Part shown: piece by piece, positions 25,633 through 35,772 of the stretch | Layout of the letters: each line of letters opens with the position of its first letter | Position numbering within the stretch: position 1 is the stretch's first letter | NCBI GenBank assembly: GCA_003988855.1 | Contig: QYAI01000056.1 | Location: forward strand, 124,001 to 188,000 | Source of the DNA: Arachnopeziza araneosa | Taxonomy: Eukaryota > Ascomycota > Leotiomycetes > Helotiales > Arachnopezizaceae | DNA: 64,000 nucleotides | Direction of reading: 5' to 3' | Translations under genes and position numbers: made by a program | Notes under the pieces: generated by a model | Seen by the model: only the letters and a program-made list of their open reading frames with translations | Databases searched by the model: none | Told to the model about the DNA's origin: nothing

Positions 25633-27675
25633 TCTCGGCATCGGCATCCATCACATGCTGCAAGTCAGAGCAGGGTCGTGTTCCGGACCAATCACCGGCG
25701 CGCGCTCGCTCGGGGGGCAGCACGCAGTTGTTGAGCCTTTTTCAACGGACTTTGACGTACGCACGTAAGGACCAGTTCGTGCAGTTCTATTCATCCTCCG
25801 AACTATAGATTGAGACGCGGAGTGGGAGGGCAATCTTTCCATCGTGGCTTCTTCACCACACCCCCCACCCCCCTCCGGCTGTGGCTGGGCTTCCGTAATC
25901 TGTTCGTCGGGGCGCATGGCTTGATTTGCATTCACCTACTGTAGTTGTCTGCTCCTCGAACACCAGGCCAAGGGAAGTGGTACCTGTGTCCACCGTCCCT
26001 TGCGCGGTACTTGCCCTGAAGGATTTAGCCCTAATGCCCCCGCCTCCACTCTGAATTCCAAATCTTTTAAGCCGCAAGATTGGCTTCTCCCTCTCTTCCC
26101 TTTCCGTCTTTTGCTTGTCTGGCTGCGCACACACTCGCGTCGTATACGCGTTGGGATGACTGGACGCTTACTCATGATAATTACATGAATTGCTAGCTAT
26201 ATACGGCATCCCATCTCCTGTGGATGAACGAGCTGGGCCATTGGGGGTTTTTTTTGGGCTTACGACTCGTGTCGACCGACTGGACAAGACGAGGGGATGA
26301 GTAAGATCTCTCGGCATTTCCAGTTCACTCCAGAGCGCGATGTCTCATGCGGTACCGGCGCCTCCGCCGTGTCGACATCTGTCGCCGTCGTCGTTGCCGC
26401 ACCACCACTAACTATCCAGGCCTCAGTCATTGATTCTGAGATGCCACAGCTAGGCAACCACATTTCTCACTCCAACACCTCACAACCCACCACCACCACC
26501 ACCACCAATCTCTCCCTCTCGTCATCCCCTTCCAAGAATACCACGCTGACAAGATTCCCAGGCGTGTGGGGTCGTGGTACTGGAACGTTTAGCGCCGTCG
26601 CTCCTCCTCGATCAGAGAGATGAGATGAGATGGAGCTGGCCCAAGGAAGCCGTGGGAAAGTCGCCCACCTTCTCGTTCGGTTTGCGGCACAGGCGTGTTA
26701 GTAGTTATCGCGGTGCTCCTGCGGTTGGACCAGTGCTCAGAGAACGCCGCATCTGAATAGGCCATGCTTTAGACCGACAGACACCATCGTCTCCCCTTTC
26801 GGGCGAGCGACTGTTGTTGACCTTGGCACGTCGCGAACGAGGGCGGCGAGGCCCGCGTCTCGACACCGGTGGAGCATCGATCCCAACCCAGTGCCGCTCG
26901 ATGACATGATGGATGGATCCTGGGACGACTCGGCTCGCAGTCCCACTTTCCCGTCGTGATGCGCGCCATTCAGGCGCAAAGCGCGTTTGTTGACATTTCT
27001 GTCGACGACTCAATGTTGGTTGGGACGCGCTCGCCGTGCACTGCTTCTGCCCTCATCCTCCTTCCTCGCGAGCCCAACAGATCTCGATCCCCCGTCCCCG
27101 AGTCGTCTCTCGCCGTTTCGTATTCCCAAAATACCAGGCCCGCTCGCGAGCAGCTCACCAGGCTGCACGTCTGACCCAGCTGTGCACCCTCCTCGCTCTC
27201 AACTTCTTCCCCGCTGTGACTGGGACCTGACGGCCGTGGCGAGAGGCAGGTCTGTCATGGTCTGCTGTGGTTCCCTTGAAAGCAACGGCTTTAGCTTTCA
27301 TTGCATGCAACAGATGTGCTGACGGTGATATCACATGTCTGGGGGTCCTCGACCGTAAGCGAGGCTCTTGTCGTAGGAGGCCTCGCTTGGGTTCGATAGA
27401 CGGATTGAATGAGGGGCACTGCACTGCACTGCGAAGCATGAGCTGAATTGAATCCACATGGAACGAAGAGGATGGTTCGATAGCAAGAAGATAGCCGTAG
27501 TTGATATCAATCACATCACATCTAATCCTTGACCCTCTCTCGCGCTCTCACCATCCTTCGTCTGACCTATAGCCATCCTCTAACCATCTCCCTTCCACAC
27601 TCGCCAGCTGCAAGTCCCAGTGCCCAACTGCTCGCAATCACCCGGAATTTGTTTACTTGACCCTCGTCCTCGCTG

Positions 27676-27713
27676 CTGAGTGCTGCTGAGTGCTGCTGAG
27701 TGCTGCTGAGTGA
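27676..27713. repeat. 10-bp tandem repeat TGCTGCTGAG
   Basis: Four copies of a 10-base unit read as GCTGCTGAGT phases. Confidence 0.93.
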
Positions 27714-27855
27714 TGGGCATTCGGCGGCGTGGATGTATGGCTCCAGTAGCTCACCAGTTCTTGATGACTTTGTGGTCATCGGTAGGTGGTCTGTAGAATG
27801 TTTTTTTTTTCTCTTCTGGGTTGTGGAGGGCTTTGGAATGTTTACATTCTGCGTG

Positions 27856-27976
27856 CTGGATGCTGGGTGCTGGATGCTGGGTGCTGGATGCTGGATGCTT
27901 TTGGGGTTTGCACTTTTTCCATGGAAGAAGAGGGCGGGTGTTGGGAGACTGGGAGACTGGGAGACTAGGAGACTGG
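27856..27976. repeat. GCTGG(A/G)T and GGGAGACT arrays
   Basis: Seven-base GCTGGAT/GCTGGGT copies at about 27856-27900 are followed 45 bases on by four GGGAGACT copies at 27943-27976. Confidence 0.9.
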
Positions 27977-28121
27977 GTTTGCAAATTGACGACTGGAGTT
28001 TAGGATAATGCGTTTGATGGTGAGCATGTAGGTGCTACACGGGGTTGACAAAGCAGCGATTGATGGCAATGAAGGGGATAGGGAAGGGTTGGGGAAGCAT
28101 GCAGGTTGTTTGATGATGGTG

Positions 28122-28461
28122 TCAGAGACAATTGAATGCTCCTACTCGCAAGATACCTCCTGTAGAATGACTTGGACGCAAGCAGTCTGGCATTGAAGTT
28201 TTCTCGCTCTCGGTTAGTTTGAGCTGTGACGGGAGCTCTTGAACGAGCTGTGGGATGTCTGTTTCTCTCACAAGATCTTTCTTTCGTCCAACACAAGACG
28301 AGAGGTCCGTGTACACAGCCGGAAACTGTGCTGTGAACCAAGGAACAAACATCAGCGGTGCAGGAGGAATCAAAGGTATCTGCTTGTTGTTCGACTCGTA
28401 CTAGGTTTCGCAAGATAAAACTGCGTCGGACGATGTTTGGAAAGACTTTTCTGGTCGTCAT
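28122..28461 (-). CDS. Possible small two-exon gene, function unknown
   Basis: The minus strand has an ATG at 28459-28461 (MTTRKVFPNIVRRSFILRNL, a basic start like a mitochondrial presequence). A second open block reads FVPWFTAQFPAVYTDLSSC and continues to a stop at 28122-28124. The two are in different frames and would need a short intron near 28375-28410. GTACGA and an AAGCAG acceptor are present but not compelling. The residue mix of the second block looks like real protein. The start lies 216 bases from the divergently transcribed gene at 28678, consistent with a shared promoter. I do not recognise a family. Confidence 0.35.
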
Positions 28462-28677
28462 GACTCTGACAATCTTGATCGTCTATCAAACTGTGCCGAG
28501 TACTTAAAGCTTCAACTTTTCCAAAGAGAATTAGGCGTATATCTGTGGAAAAAGTTCCTTCATATATCTATCATCTCGAACAGCGCCTGTGCACGTGATC
28601 TGGTGTCGACCCACAATAATTTCAACGACAATTCTCCGAGTTTCCCAAAATCGGGTTCCGAGCGAGATCACAGAACC

Positions 28678-29982
28678 ATGGCTTCTCACTCTACTCCAAA
28701 CTCCGTCTTGAAGATTGATCTCTGTCCCCAGCTCATCACCAATCCATGCATCACACGAACGTTGTCCTGCCCCGCGACGGCGACATTTGCTGATCTCCAC
28801 CAAGCGCTCCAGGTTGCGTTTGGCTGGGCCAACGCCCTGCCTTACCGCTTTCAGGTCCTTGACCCTGGCAATATTCAAGGTGGTGACGGTCTCTCCTTTG
28901 ATGTAAGACCCTTGTGCACGATTACGAGTCGGGACCTACTTCCAAATAACCCAGGTGATGCTCTGGACAGCTCAAAGCTTTCCGTCTTTCAGGTTCTGGA
29001 AGATCCACAGACTGCGGGTAGAACCATACTTTACACTCACGGCTCCGAGGATGTCTGGAAGCACAATGTTACTTGCATTGGACACGCAGATACCACGTCG
29101 CATTTTGTGTGTCTCGATGGCGAAGGCCACGGGGCTGCAGAAGATGTGGGAGGATGCTCCGGCTGGAAAGAATTGCTTGATGCATACGACGCAAGAAATC
29201 CAACGAGGGTTCAGAAAGACAAGATGTCGTGGTTTGAAAACCAAGCGAGCAATAAAGATCCCAATGGCCTACGTGGGCTGAAGAAATGGAGATGGGACCA
29301 AGCCAGCATAAACAGTGCTTTAACCAAACTTGGTGGCACTTCTCTGCAAATATCTGGTTTATCAGAACGCTCTCCATCGCTACTCATCTTATCACTTGAC
29401 AAGGCTTCCGTTTTTGATGAGAGATATTCGCAAGTTGTGGACATGCTCCGATCCAAGGCTGATGTGACAGAGGCATCACATATCGTCAAAGCCTTACAGT
29501 GCCTGCGAAAACCAAAGCAAGACTTTTCTACCATCATAGTGACGGATCCTGCCATGATGGAAGATGATGAATTCGATAGAGTCCAGGAGAAGCTTGTTCA
29601 GTATGCTCAGAACGGTGGAACTGTGATCCTCGGGTTCCTGCATGGGAATCTTGGTCAGCCAGATGATATCAATCAAGCTTTTCAGTCAGTATGGGGTCTT
29701 GATTGGAGAATCGGAGATTATAAAATGGCCACGTACTCAAGAAATGCTCAGGTCACTCTGCCACAAATATCCCACGCGTCGAACTTATCAGATGAATACA
29801 AGACCAAAACACTACACCTCAAAGGTACACTGACCGAGCATCGAGTCTACTTGTCAACTGCTGGAGATGATCAGAGCCCAGCTATCTTTACAAAGTATGG
29901 GAAAGGTCGCGTAGGTTGGATCGGCGGAATAGACACCGAGCCCAGTACCCTAGAGCTTCTCTTTGCTATGTTAAACATCTGA
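28678..29982 (+). CDS. pRiA4b ORF-3-like domain protein with a C-terminal amidotransferase-like half
   Basis: An intact single-exon gene of 434 residues. The frame is open upstream to 28603 without an ATG. ATG 28678 sits in the context ACCATGG, so I chose it. Residues 1 to about 215 match the plasmid pRiA4b ORF-3-like family: LKIDLCPQLITNPCITRTLSCPATA, LHQALQVAFGWANALPYRF, YTHGSEDVWKHNVTCIGHA, a GGCSGWKELLDAYDA segment and a WRWDQASINSALTKL helix. This domain is found in prokaryotes and, sporadically, in fungi, and its role is unknown. The second half (SPSLLILSLDKASVFDERY, NGGTVILGFLHGN, FTKYGKGRVGWIGGIDTEP) resembles the class I glutamine-amidotransferase-like or ThuA-type Rossmann fold. No catalytic Cys is evident. 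The fold of the C-terminal half is an inference. Confidence 0.85.
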   Translation: MASHSTPNSVLKIDLCPQLITNPCITRTLSCPATATFADLHQALQVAFGWANALPYRFQVLDPGNIQGGDGLSFDVRPLCTITSRDLLPNNPGDALDSSKLSVFQVLEDPQTAGRTILYTHGSEDVWKHNVTCIGHADTTSHFVCLDGEGHGAAEDVGGCSGWKELLDAYDARNPTRVQKDKMSWFENQASNKDPNGLRGLKKWRWDQASINSALTKLGGTSLQISGLSERSPSLLILSLDKASVFDERYSQVVDMLRSKADVTEASHIVKALQCLRKPKQDFSTIIVTDPAMMEDDEFDRVQEKLVQYAQNGGTVILGFLHGNLGQPDDINQAFQSVWGLDWRIGDYKMATYSRNAQVTLPQISHASNLSDEYKTKTLHLKGTLTEHRVYLSTAGDDQSPAIFTKYGKGRVGWIGGIDTEPSTLELLFAMLNI

Positions 29983-30040
29983 TGTGAATCGAAATGAACC
30001 ACAAAAACAACGCCAGTCTGCGATTCACTTTGTGAGTTGG

Positions 30041-30169
30041 GTTTTGCACGACTGGAGAAGATTCTCGAACATCAAAGGCACGTTAGACCACGACGTTTCC
30101 TTCGACAACACACTCAAACAAGTTTTGTACGGCTGGGAAGATTCTCGAACATCAAAGGCACGTTGGACC
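30041..30169 (+). repeat. Imperfect 50-bp direct repeat, period about 80
   Basis: Two copies of a unit from GTTTTG(C/T)ACG through GAAGATTCTCGAAC and ATCAAAGGCACGTT(A/G)GACC, at about 30041-30089 and 30122-30169. They differ at a few positions and one indel. The copies lie in the noncoding gap between the pRiA4b-type gene and the decayed gene that follows. Confidence 0.9.
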
Positions 30170-30359
30170 GCAGAACAGTCTGCAACATAGATTCGACGAG
30201 ACCAAGGGCCAAGCGGGTACGCAGCACTCTCAATAACGAATATCGTAATATCTTCGACAAGTGGGCAATTGTGGGAAGGCCACGTGCGCTGAGCGCGACG
30301 CTCAATTCAAATCGACAAGATCCCAGCAAGCTGAAAAATATGAATACGTCTCAAGTCTA

Positions 30360-30883
30360 GCCGTTACGGAAGCTGGAACTATCACTCGTGGCTATGCTGA
30401 TTCTATCAAACATGACCTCGAGTATCTTCGCGAGAGACTGGAGTGCCATGGAAATGCAATAGTCAATCGATGGAAAAAGAAGAGTCCGGAGAAGCGCGAG
30501 GACATCCTCCGAGCGACTTTTCCAGATATGCCCGAAAAGAAGTGAGTATTTTCGCAGTAGATTTGTTGGCTGGATTCTTGAAGTGCTGATAATTTTAGAT
30601 GGATTTTGATTTCTGCTTCTTTCGATTACCCTGATTGGAAGGAAACTCGACGTCTGCGAGCGGGTTTCTCTTGCCATATCTCAGCATCGAAACTTTCGGC
30701 CGAGACCCGTACGGCTTCTATGCTCTCCTCCATGCGCGAACAGAGTTTGATCCGGAAGATTGGGTATCTTTTAATAAGCTCCAGACGGGTGTTGGTTGGT
30801 ACCAGGGGAGATTGGCTGTTAACTACGCCAAATGCGCTGTAATACTCCACGGGCCTAAATATGGCGATACTGTGGTGGTGAGT
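30360..30883 (+). pseudogene. Truncated uncharacterised fungal protein
   Basis: This is an N-terminal fragment of an uncharacterised fungal protein type that I recall as widespread and often much longer. The first block (DSIKHDLEYLRERLECHGNA, RWKKKSPEKREDILRATFPD) is followed by a good intron at 30542-30598 (GTGAGT...TTAG). After PDWKETRRLRAGF the frame shifts near 30668. The expected continuation LPYLSIETFGRDPYGFYALL, HARTEFDPEDWVSF and CAVILHGPKYGDTVV is in the next frame. A plausible donor GTGAGT follows at 30878-30883, but no matching downstream exon is visible before the oppositely oriented HET remnant. No clear start ATG is seen. Function unknown. Confidence 0.65.
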
Positions 30884-30992
30884 ACTCCTGGACTTCCATT
30901 TCCTTTTTCATCTCTTCCTGGGACAGAATATCCAAAGTGCTACGCTCTGAAGACAATGATCTAGCAATGTTCTCTTTCACTATTAGCACACG

Positions 30993-32065
30993 CTAGCGAA
31001 AGGAAACTACTAACTCACAGCTTCTAGTGGGATAAAGACAAGGCTCATCGGTGGGATATCTCTGCATTTCCACGCGCCAAGTTGTCTCACTTTTCACGGT
31101 TGTTGGTGCGGTCTGAGTCATGCTCAGAAAAGACTTCTGGGAATCGCCCGAACATGCTGAAGCAATAGTGATGTAGGCATTTCGATAGACATCAGACATC
31201 TGAGATGCTTGCTCTACCCACTACACTCCTAGGTTAGCCATCTCTTTCAGCCATATCCTGACTAGGCTTTTAGAAGGAAAGACCAAAAAACTTGAATCGA
31301 TCTGTCCGACAGATTTAGGCGATAACTACTGTCGCCATTGAGCAAGAAGTTAAACTACCTACATCCCCCGAGTCTCCCTGGATAATACAAAGTGCATCTA
31401 TCCAGATAAACTGAATCCTAAATCGTAAAAATATAGTGACTGCATCTTGATATGTGGCCGGTAGCAAACTCCATTCAATGCCTTCCGATCTTGAGTTTAT
31501 CTTGGATCGAGTTGTACTGAACGGTTTTGTTTGACCCCAGCAATAACTCAAGGCAGCATATCGCAGATTCTCTGTCTTTTAGTTATGACCAGCTTGATCA
31601 ACTTCATATCAGTGCTGAGATAAAGGAGTCGTTTTGGCACAAAAGTGTCTCGTGATTTGCAGAGAGAGTGGTTTTGGAGACAATCTTTGATACAAGTCTG
31701 TATGAATTTAAACGATTCGACAGAATCTGCTCTTGCAAGAACATTCCTTAGACAATTCGCTCCCCCCTTCCAAAAATGGAGAAAGGCTGCGGAAGTTTAG
31801 TCACTGACCATACTAACATGAACAGACTGACCATTTGAAGGGTAGATTTCCACGCGGTCCCTAAATGGAACCAAGACTCGGGTACTGGATTAGACCAGGA
31901 GTTTGATATTCCTTTCATTGCATAGATTTCTCCGAGAGTTGAGTGGTATCCCAAGTCAAATTGATCGTCATCCCCGGAGCGCCCATCTGTAAGCATTTCC
32001 GCTGCTTGCAGAATACATCGACAAAGAGTACAAGTACCACACAGATTGTACTTGGTGTGAATCAT
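30993..32065 (-). pseudogene. Decayed HET-domain gene, N-terminal part
   Basis: The HET domain of heterokaryon-incompatibility proteins is recognisable in order: an N-terminal region with CGTCTLCRCIL, a spacer block (PKRLLYLSTDMKLIKLVIT), then RYAALSYCWGQTKPF and FIWIDALCIIQGDSGD. A 142-base intron 31221-31362 (GTAGGT...TGTAG) joins phase 0 to WVEQASQMSDVYRNAYITIA. There is a frame change near 31585, just before RYAALSY. The protein stops at 30993-30995, soon after the core motif, so the usual C-terminal several hundred residues are absent. It ends tail-to-tail against the truncated plus-strand gene, which also lacks its 3' part. This suggests that a rearrangement removed both ends. Confidence 0.75.
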
Positions 32066-32576
32066 CTTGATACGGTAATTTTGAGAGATCAGCCAGCTTC
32101 ATTTGCACCATCCTCAATTCCATCATGGAGCGACCACCAGGCACGGTTCATTTCGTAATCAAGCCTGTCATAGATTGACATTTTGCTGACGGTGGAGGTT
32201 ATTGACTTTCTTCGGTAAATACACTTCTAGACGATAAATAAGTTACTTAAACCTTCTTTCTATCGAAATTAGGTAAAATTCTTTGTTGAATAAGAGAGCA
32301 CGTGGCAACAAGACATAATTGCTCGCTCTCATACGCTATAGACTTAATTATTAGACGGAGACACGGGTGGTCGGAAGGCTCCAGCTGAAAGATAGGGGAG
32401 TGTTTTTCAATTTCCTAATCAGGTTGCTGCTCCGGGCTTGCATGAGATGCGCGTGATACGTGTAAAAATAAGATACGCAAGTTGAATTCAACGCAATACA
32501 AGTTGGGCGATACAAGTTGCTGTGCAATTGATGGCAGCCTGTCCATGAATGGTTGCCAGATAAAATTCCCGCTTAA

Positions 32577-32609
32577 ATCCTGCCTCCATCCTGCCTCCAT
32601 CCTGCCTCC
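32577..32609. repeat. 11-bp tandem repeat ATCCTGCCTCC x3
   Basis: Three perfect copies in the gap between two HET genes. The surrounding 32160-32695 has no supported gene. Confidence 0.93.
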
Positions 32610-32695
32610 AAACTTGATGTGACACAGTATGGCACACCTGATCATTCCTCATCGTGAATCATCGCATCCGTAGATTGTTCTCGAAATCTTTGATC

Positions 32696-35071
32696 CTAAG
32701 TCAAAACAAATTCCTTCTCCTCAAACTCCCCAAGAGCCTCGCCTCTCGAGAAGGAAGGCAGATAAATTTGTCCCACAAGCTTGAATCGACCAGGTGAGTT
32801 CGAGTCAGGGCGGAGCGCCATTGGTCTGTTGCATCCGTACAAGACGGTGATGATGTCTCCTTCCTCACAAAGTGAATGGCAATTACCCAATTCGAGAGGA
32901 CCTAAATTCCCAGAAGTATCTGCAGAAATAGGGGAAAGTAATGTTGTCATAAACGGGCTGACGCTGGAAAGACACGCCCCTAAAGCGGTTAAAGTCCTCT
33001 GAGGATCCCGATCCTGAAAAAGGTGCTCGATAATATCGGAGAACTGATCGGGTTTATGGCAATACATGACTAGAGTTATAAATTCGTCCTGGGTTATATG
33101 ATCTTTATAATTGCTGTTTGCAACGACCAGATCGTACACCAATTCCATGACGCGTAGCATATACTCTCCACTGTGACCAATTTCTGGAGCCTCTAGAAGC
33201 TTAATGATAAATGTCGTAAGACTTTCAGATAGAGAGCGGGACGTCCTTTCCTTGGTGTAGTCTCGTGTTTGCAATGTTTGTAGAGAACCGAGTAGGATAC
33301 CCTTAACCGTTAATGTACCTTCGATGAGAGACACTTTCGCAACTGATTCCGTTGACCCGGATGCAGCTTGTGAGGAGTTTGAGACGACATTACTGAGCAT
33401 GTCTCCATGACATCTCCAGTCTGGGACCCATGAGGGAAGATCAAGCTGATCCAAGCTCTTGCAACACCTGCAATTATTTTTTGTAGCATTATCATAGAGC
33501 ATAACAAGGACCCTGGATGTTTTGATAGTATAATCTGCCACTTGCTTGAAAAGTTGTTCAAGTGGTATGGAGTAATCTACTGAAATGCTCGCCTGTGTTT
33601 CGGCGTCGCACAATCCCAAAACGGCATAGATCCTATCGTGGGCCATGAAACAAGTTTGAAATTTTGTATGCGTTAAATAAGCCACCAGCGGGAACGGTTG
33701 ATGATCTGGTCCAGAGTGGTGTATGTGTTTACTTGTTGAGATGGGAAGAGAGCTGAAACCCCTGGGTATTTCCGAAGTTAGACGCCTGTATTCGGTAACC
33801 ACTGCGACTTCTGATGCTGAATTCTCCAAACAGAAGCATGTTAGTCTGTAGTCGATTTTCGAAAAAATTGAGCCGTCAACGACGCATTGACCAATATGGA
33901 TCACAATCCTTCTTGCGAATAGATATTCTTGAGCAATCCATAATCTTTTCCAGTATTCCCTATCATAGAGCTCGAACAAACCAGCCCATAACTCTGGCTT
34001 ATCGTAGTAATTGAGAAATCCTTCGAATATATCATTCTCTGAAAACACATCCTTTTCTGAATCTTCGTCTCCTCGGTCCGCGTCATACAGGCCTTGGTCT
34101 GATACATTATCGCTGAGCCCCGTGTCATGAGAAGTCATGTTACATTTGGAAGCTTTCTCACAATCTTCGCTTCCATCACCTCTATCCTGACGATTGTCTT
34201 TTGGGATGTTCTGCTCCAAGTTACCATCGCTCAAGTCTATCTTGACTCTGGATCCTTGTACTCCCAGATCGTCCTCTGTGAGTTTATGCTTCCGCGGATT
34301 TATCACTTGCTCTGTATTGGAGGCGCCATCATTTGACTCATGCTCACCGTCGTTGCCCATTGGTTGAGGACTGTCTTTAAGAGCAAATAGCTCCTTCCGT
34401 TTCTTGGGGTCAATTGCAGCTTCCAAACCCCTCATTATCGTCATGGCGTCAAAAGTTTCTTTCGATGCCAGACCTAACCAAGCATGAACGCATTTAGCAT
34501 GCTTATAAATCTCTCCCATCATCCTCACTTGGTGGCCCTTCTCTTTTTCGTCCGTTTGATTGATACATAGAGCATCAACCCACAGACTAGTGTGAGGAAG
34601 TACTAGCCAATCTTCTCCGTCCACAAGTTTTTGCCAGTCTTGGAGCTTGGGATGGTGACCATTTGGATACTCAGCATGGTCCTGCGCGTTGTACCGAAAA
34701 TGCCAAAGGGAAACCCAGAGATTTCGAGATACATTGACCCGTTGGCCATCCAGGAAAATGAATCCATCGATCGGCACCATTAGATCGGGCGTATTTGGGT
34801 GGCTAAATTCTTCTCCTAGGCTAGCATCTTGCCATGTGTAGGATAAGGCATGATAGTGCACATTATCTTCTAAGCACTCGTGATGCATCAAGCAGTGAAT
34901 AGCTCCTTTAGTCCCTTCGAGAGCATGTGCATCCGGGAGTATTCGAAGTAGCCTGATTTCTTTCCTTGATGGATTAAGGGGGCGGTAAATGCTAGGCATA
35001 CTTTCTTTGTCCTTATCCTCTTCCATATTTTGAGATATATCGTAGAACTCAAGGTTTGCGCCTGAGTCCAA
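32696..35071 (-). CDS. HET-domain protein with an acidic insert
   Basis: An intact single-exon protein of 791 residues in the heterokaryon-incompatibility (HET) family, whose domain can trigger cell death on nonself contact. The motifs are in order: YHALSYTWQD (73-82), SLWVDALCINQTDEKEKGHQ (162-181), IYKHAKCVHAWLG (188-200) and YWKRLWIAQEYLFARRIV (373-390). A polar, Asp/Glu/Ser-rich, probably disordered stretch of about 115 residues (233-350) splits the core between the INQ block and the WIAQE block. Later parts match typical HET proteins (HDRIYAVLGLCDAE, LPSWVPDW, CEEGDIITVLYGC, FKLVGQIYL). No NLR or effector domain is fused. The start is the first ATG. It is divergent from the mannosyltransferase gene at 35773. 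Confidence 0.93.
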   Translation of the reverse strand: MDSGANLEFYDISQNMEEDKDKESMPSIYRPLNPSRKEIRLLRILPDAHALEGTKGAIHCLMHHECLEDNVHYHALSYTWQDASLGEEFSHPNTPDLMVPIDGFIFLDGQRVNVSRNLWVSLWHFRYNAQDHAEYPNGHHPKLQDWQKLVDGEDWLVLPHTSLWVDALCINQTDEKEKGHQVRMMGEIYKHAKCVHAWLGLASKETFDAMTIMRGLEAAIDPKKRKELFALKDSPQPMGNDGEHESNDGASNTEQVINPRKHKLTEDDLGVQGSRVKIDLSDGNLEQNIPKDNRQDRGDGSEDCEKASKCNMTSHDTGLSDNVSDQGLYDADRGDEDSEKDVFSENDIFEGFLNYYDKPELWAGLFELYDREYWKRLWIAQEYLFARRIVIHIGQCVVDGSIFSKIDYRLTCFCLENSASEVAVVTEYRRLTSEIPRGFSSLPISTSKHIHHSGPDHQPFPLVAYLTHTKFQTCFMAHDRIYAVLGLCDAETQASISVDYSIPLEQLFKQVADYTIKTSRVLVMLYDNATKNNCRCCKSLDQLDLPSWVPDWRCHGDMLSNVVSNSSQAASGSTESVAKVSLIEGTLTVKGILLGSLQTLQTRDYTKERTSRSLSESLTTFIIKLLEAPEIGHSGEYMLRVMELVYDLVVANSNYKDHITQDEFITLVMYCHKPDQFSDIIEHLFQDRDPQRTLTALGACLSSVSPFMTTLLSPISADTSGNLGPLELGNCHSLCEEGDIITVLYGCNRPMALRPDSNSPGRFKLVGQIYLPSFSRGEALGEFEEKEFVLT

Positions 35072-35772
35072 TTTCTTAGGCCGCTTGGTATTATGAAAGA
35101 CCTTGTGGGAGAGGGGCAGTCATGTCATTTCGACACTCCAAACAGAGGTTGAAGCGCGCGGTTATTGCGCCAATTTCATTCAATCAGGTTAGCCGTATCC
35201 AAGAGATACACACAGCATAGTATCATATCATAAGTGGCGAGATTGGGTTAATAGAAGTAATTTCATACAGTTCAGCCACTATGGTATTGGTGGCTCAGCC
35301 GCAGTGGGGTGTCATTATGTGGTGGCGATGCAGTATTCAGCTCCTCTGATTCAAGGGGTTTCATCGAGAATAAACCGTACACTAATTGAGGACCCTCGAA
35401 CTATCCGTTTTATTCGGCCACCTTGAAATTCCCCCTCTATCAGAAGATAAACCTTGGAATGGATGTACATCTGTCTTCACGTGAACATTTTAGAATCAAC
35501 AGATTTGCCGAGCGGTGATTCTTAAAGTGTTACATGTAAGACGTACAAAGCATTGATTAAGCAACAGAGCTCACCGAGCCTTGGAGGATTCTAGCTGAGT
35601 TTTCGAGGGTGTTCTAGGTTTCTAGGGAAGATCACATGTCGCATCGGGGATGCTAATCTTTGCCTGAGGCTTCAATGTTTCATCCCTGCAAAATAAGTCG
35701 CGTTGACGATATTGGCGTTCAGGGGAACTTCAATGCAATATTTTTTCCTCTCGACATTACCAGCACCACAAT
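35072..35772. other. Divergent promoter region
   Basis: About 700 bases between the HET gene (minus) and the mannosyltransferase (plus). I see no gene. It must hold both promoters. Confidence 0.6.

Larger units (their letters stand above)
18872..28121. other. 9.2-kb gene-free, simple-repeat-rich region
   Basis: I find no gene on either strand. Open frames are short, overlap in several frames and often consist of translated repeats. The sequence looks GC-richer than the 30-64 kb part. Minor tracts beyond those listed separately are GGA copies at 19243-19262, CTG/TTG at 20208-20240, CT at 24521-24546, GGGAAT at 25112-25136 and ACC at 26487-26510. It lies 5' of the minus-strand zinc-cluster gene, so a long leader, distant promoter elements or unannotated RNAs are possible. 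Confidence 0.6.

Noticed and set aside
28603..28677. Upstream extension of the pRiA4b-type gene
   Set aside because: The extra 25 codons begin at GTG. The ATG at 28678 has a strong ACCATGG context and directly precedes the domain.
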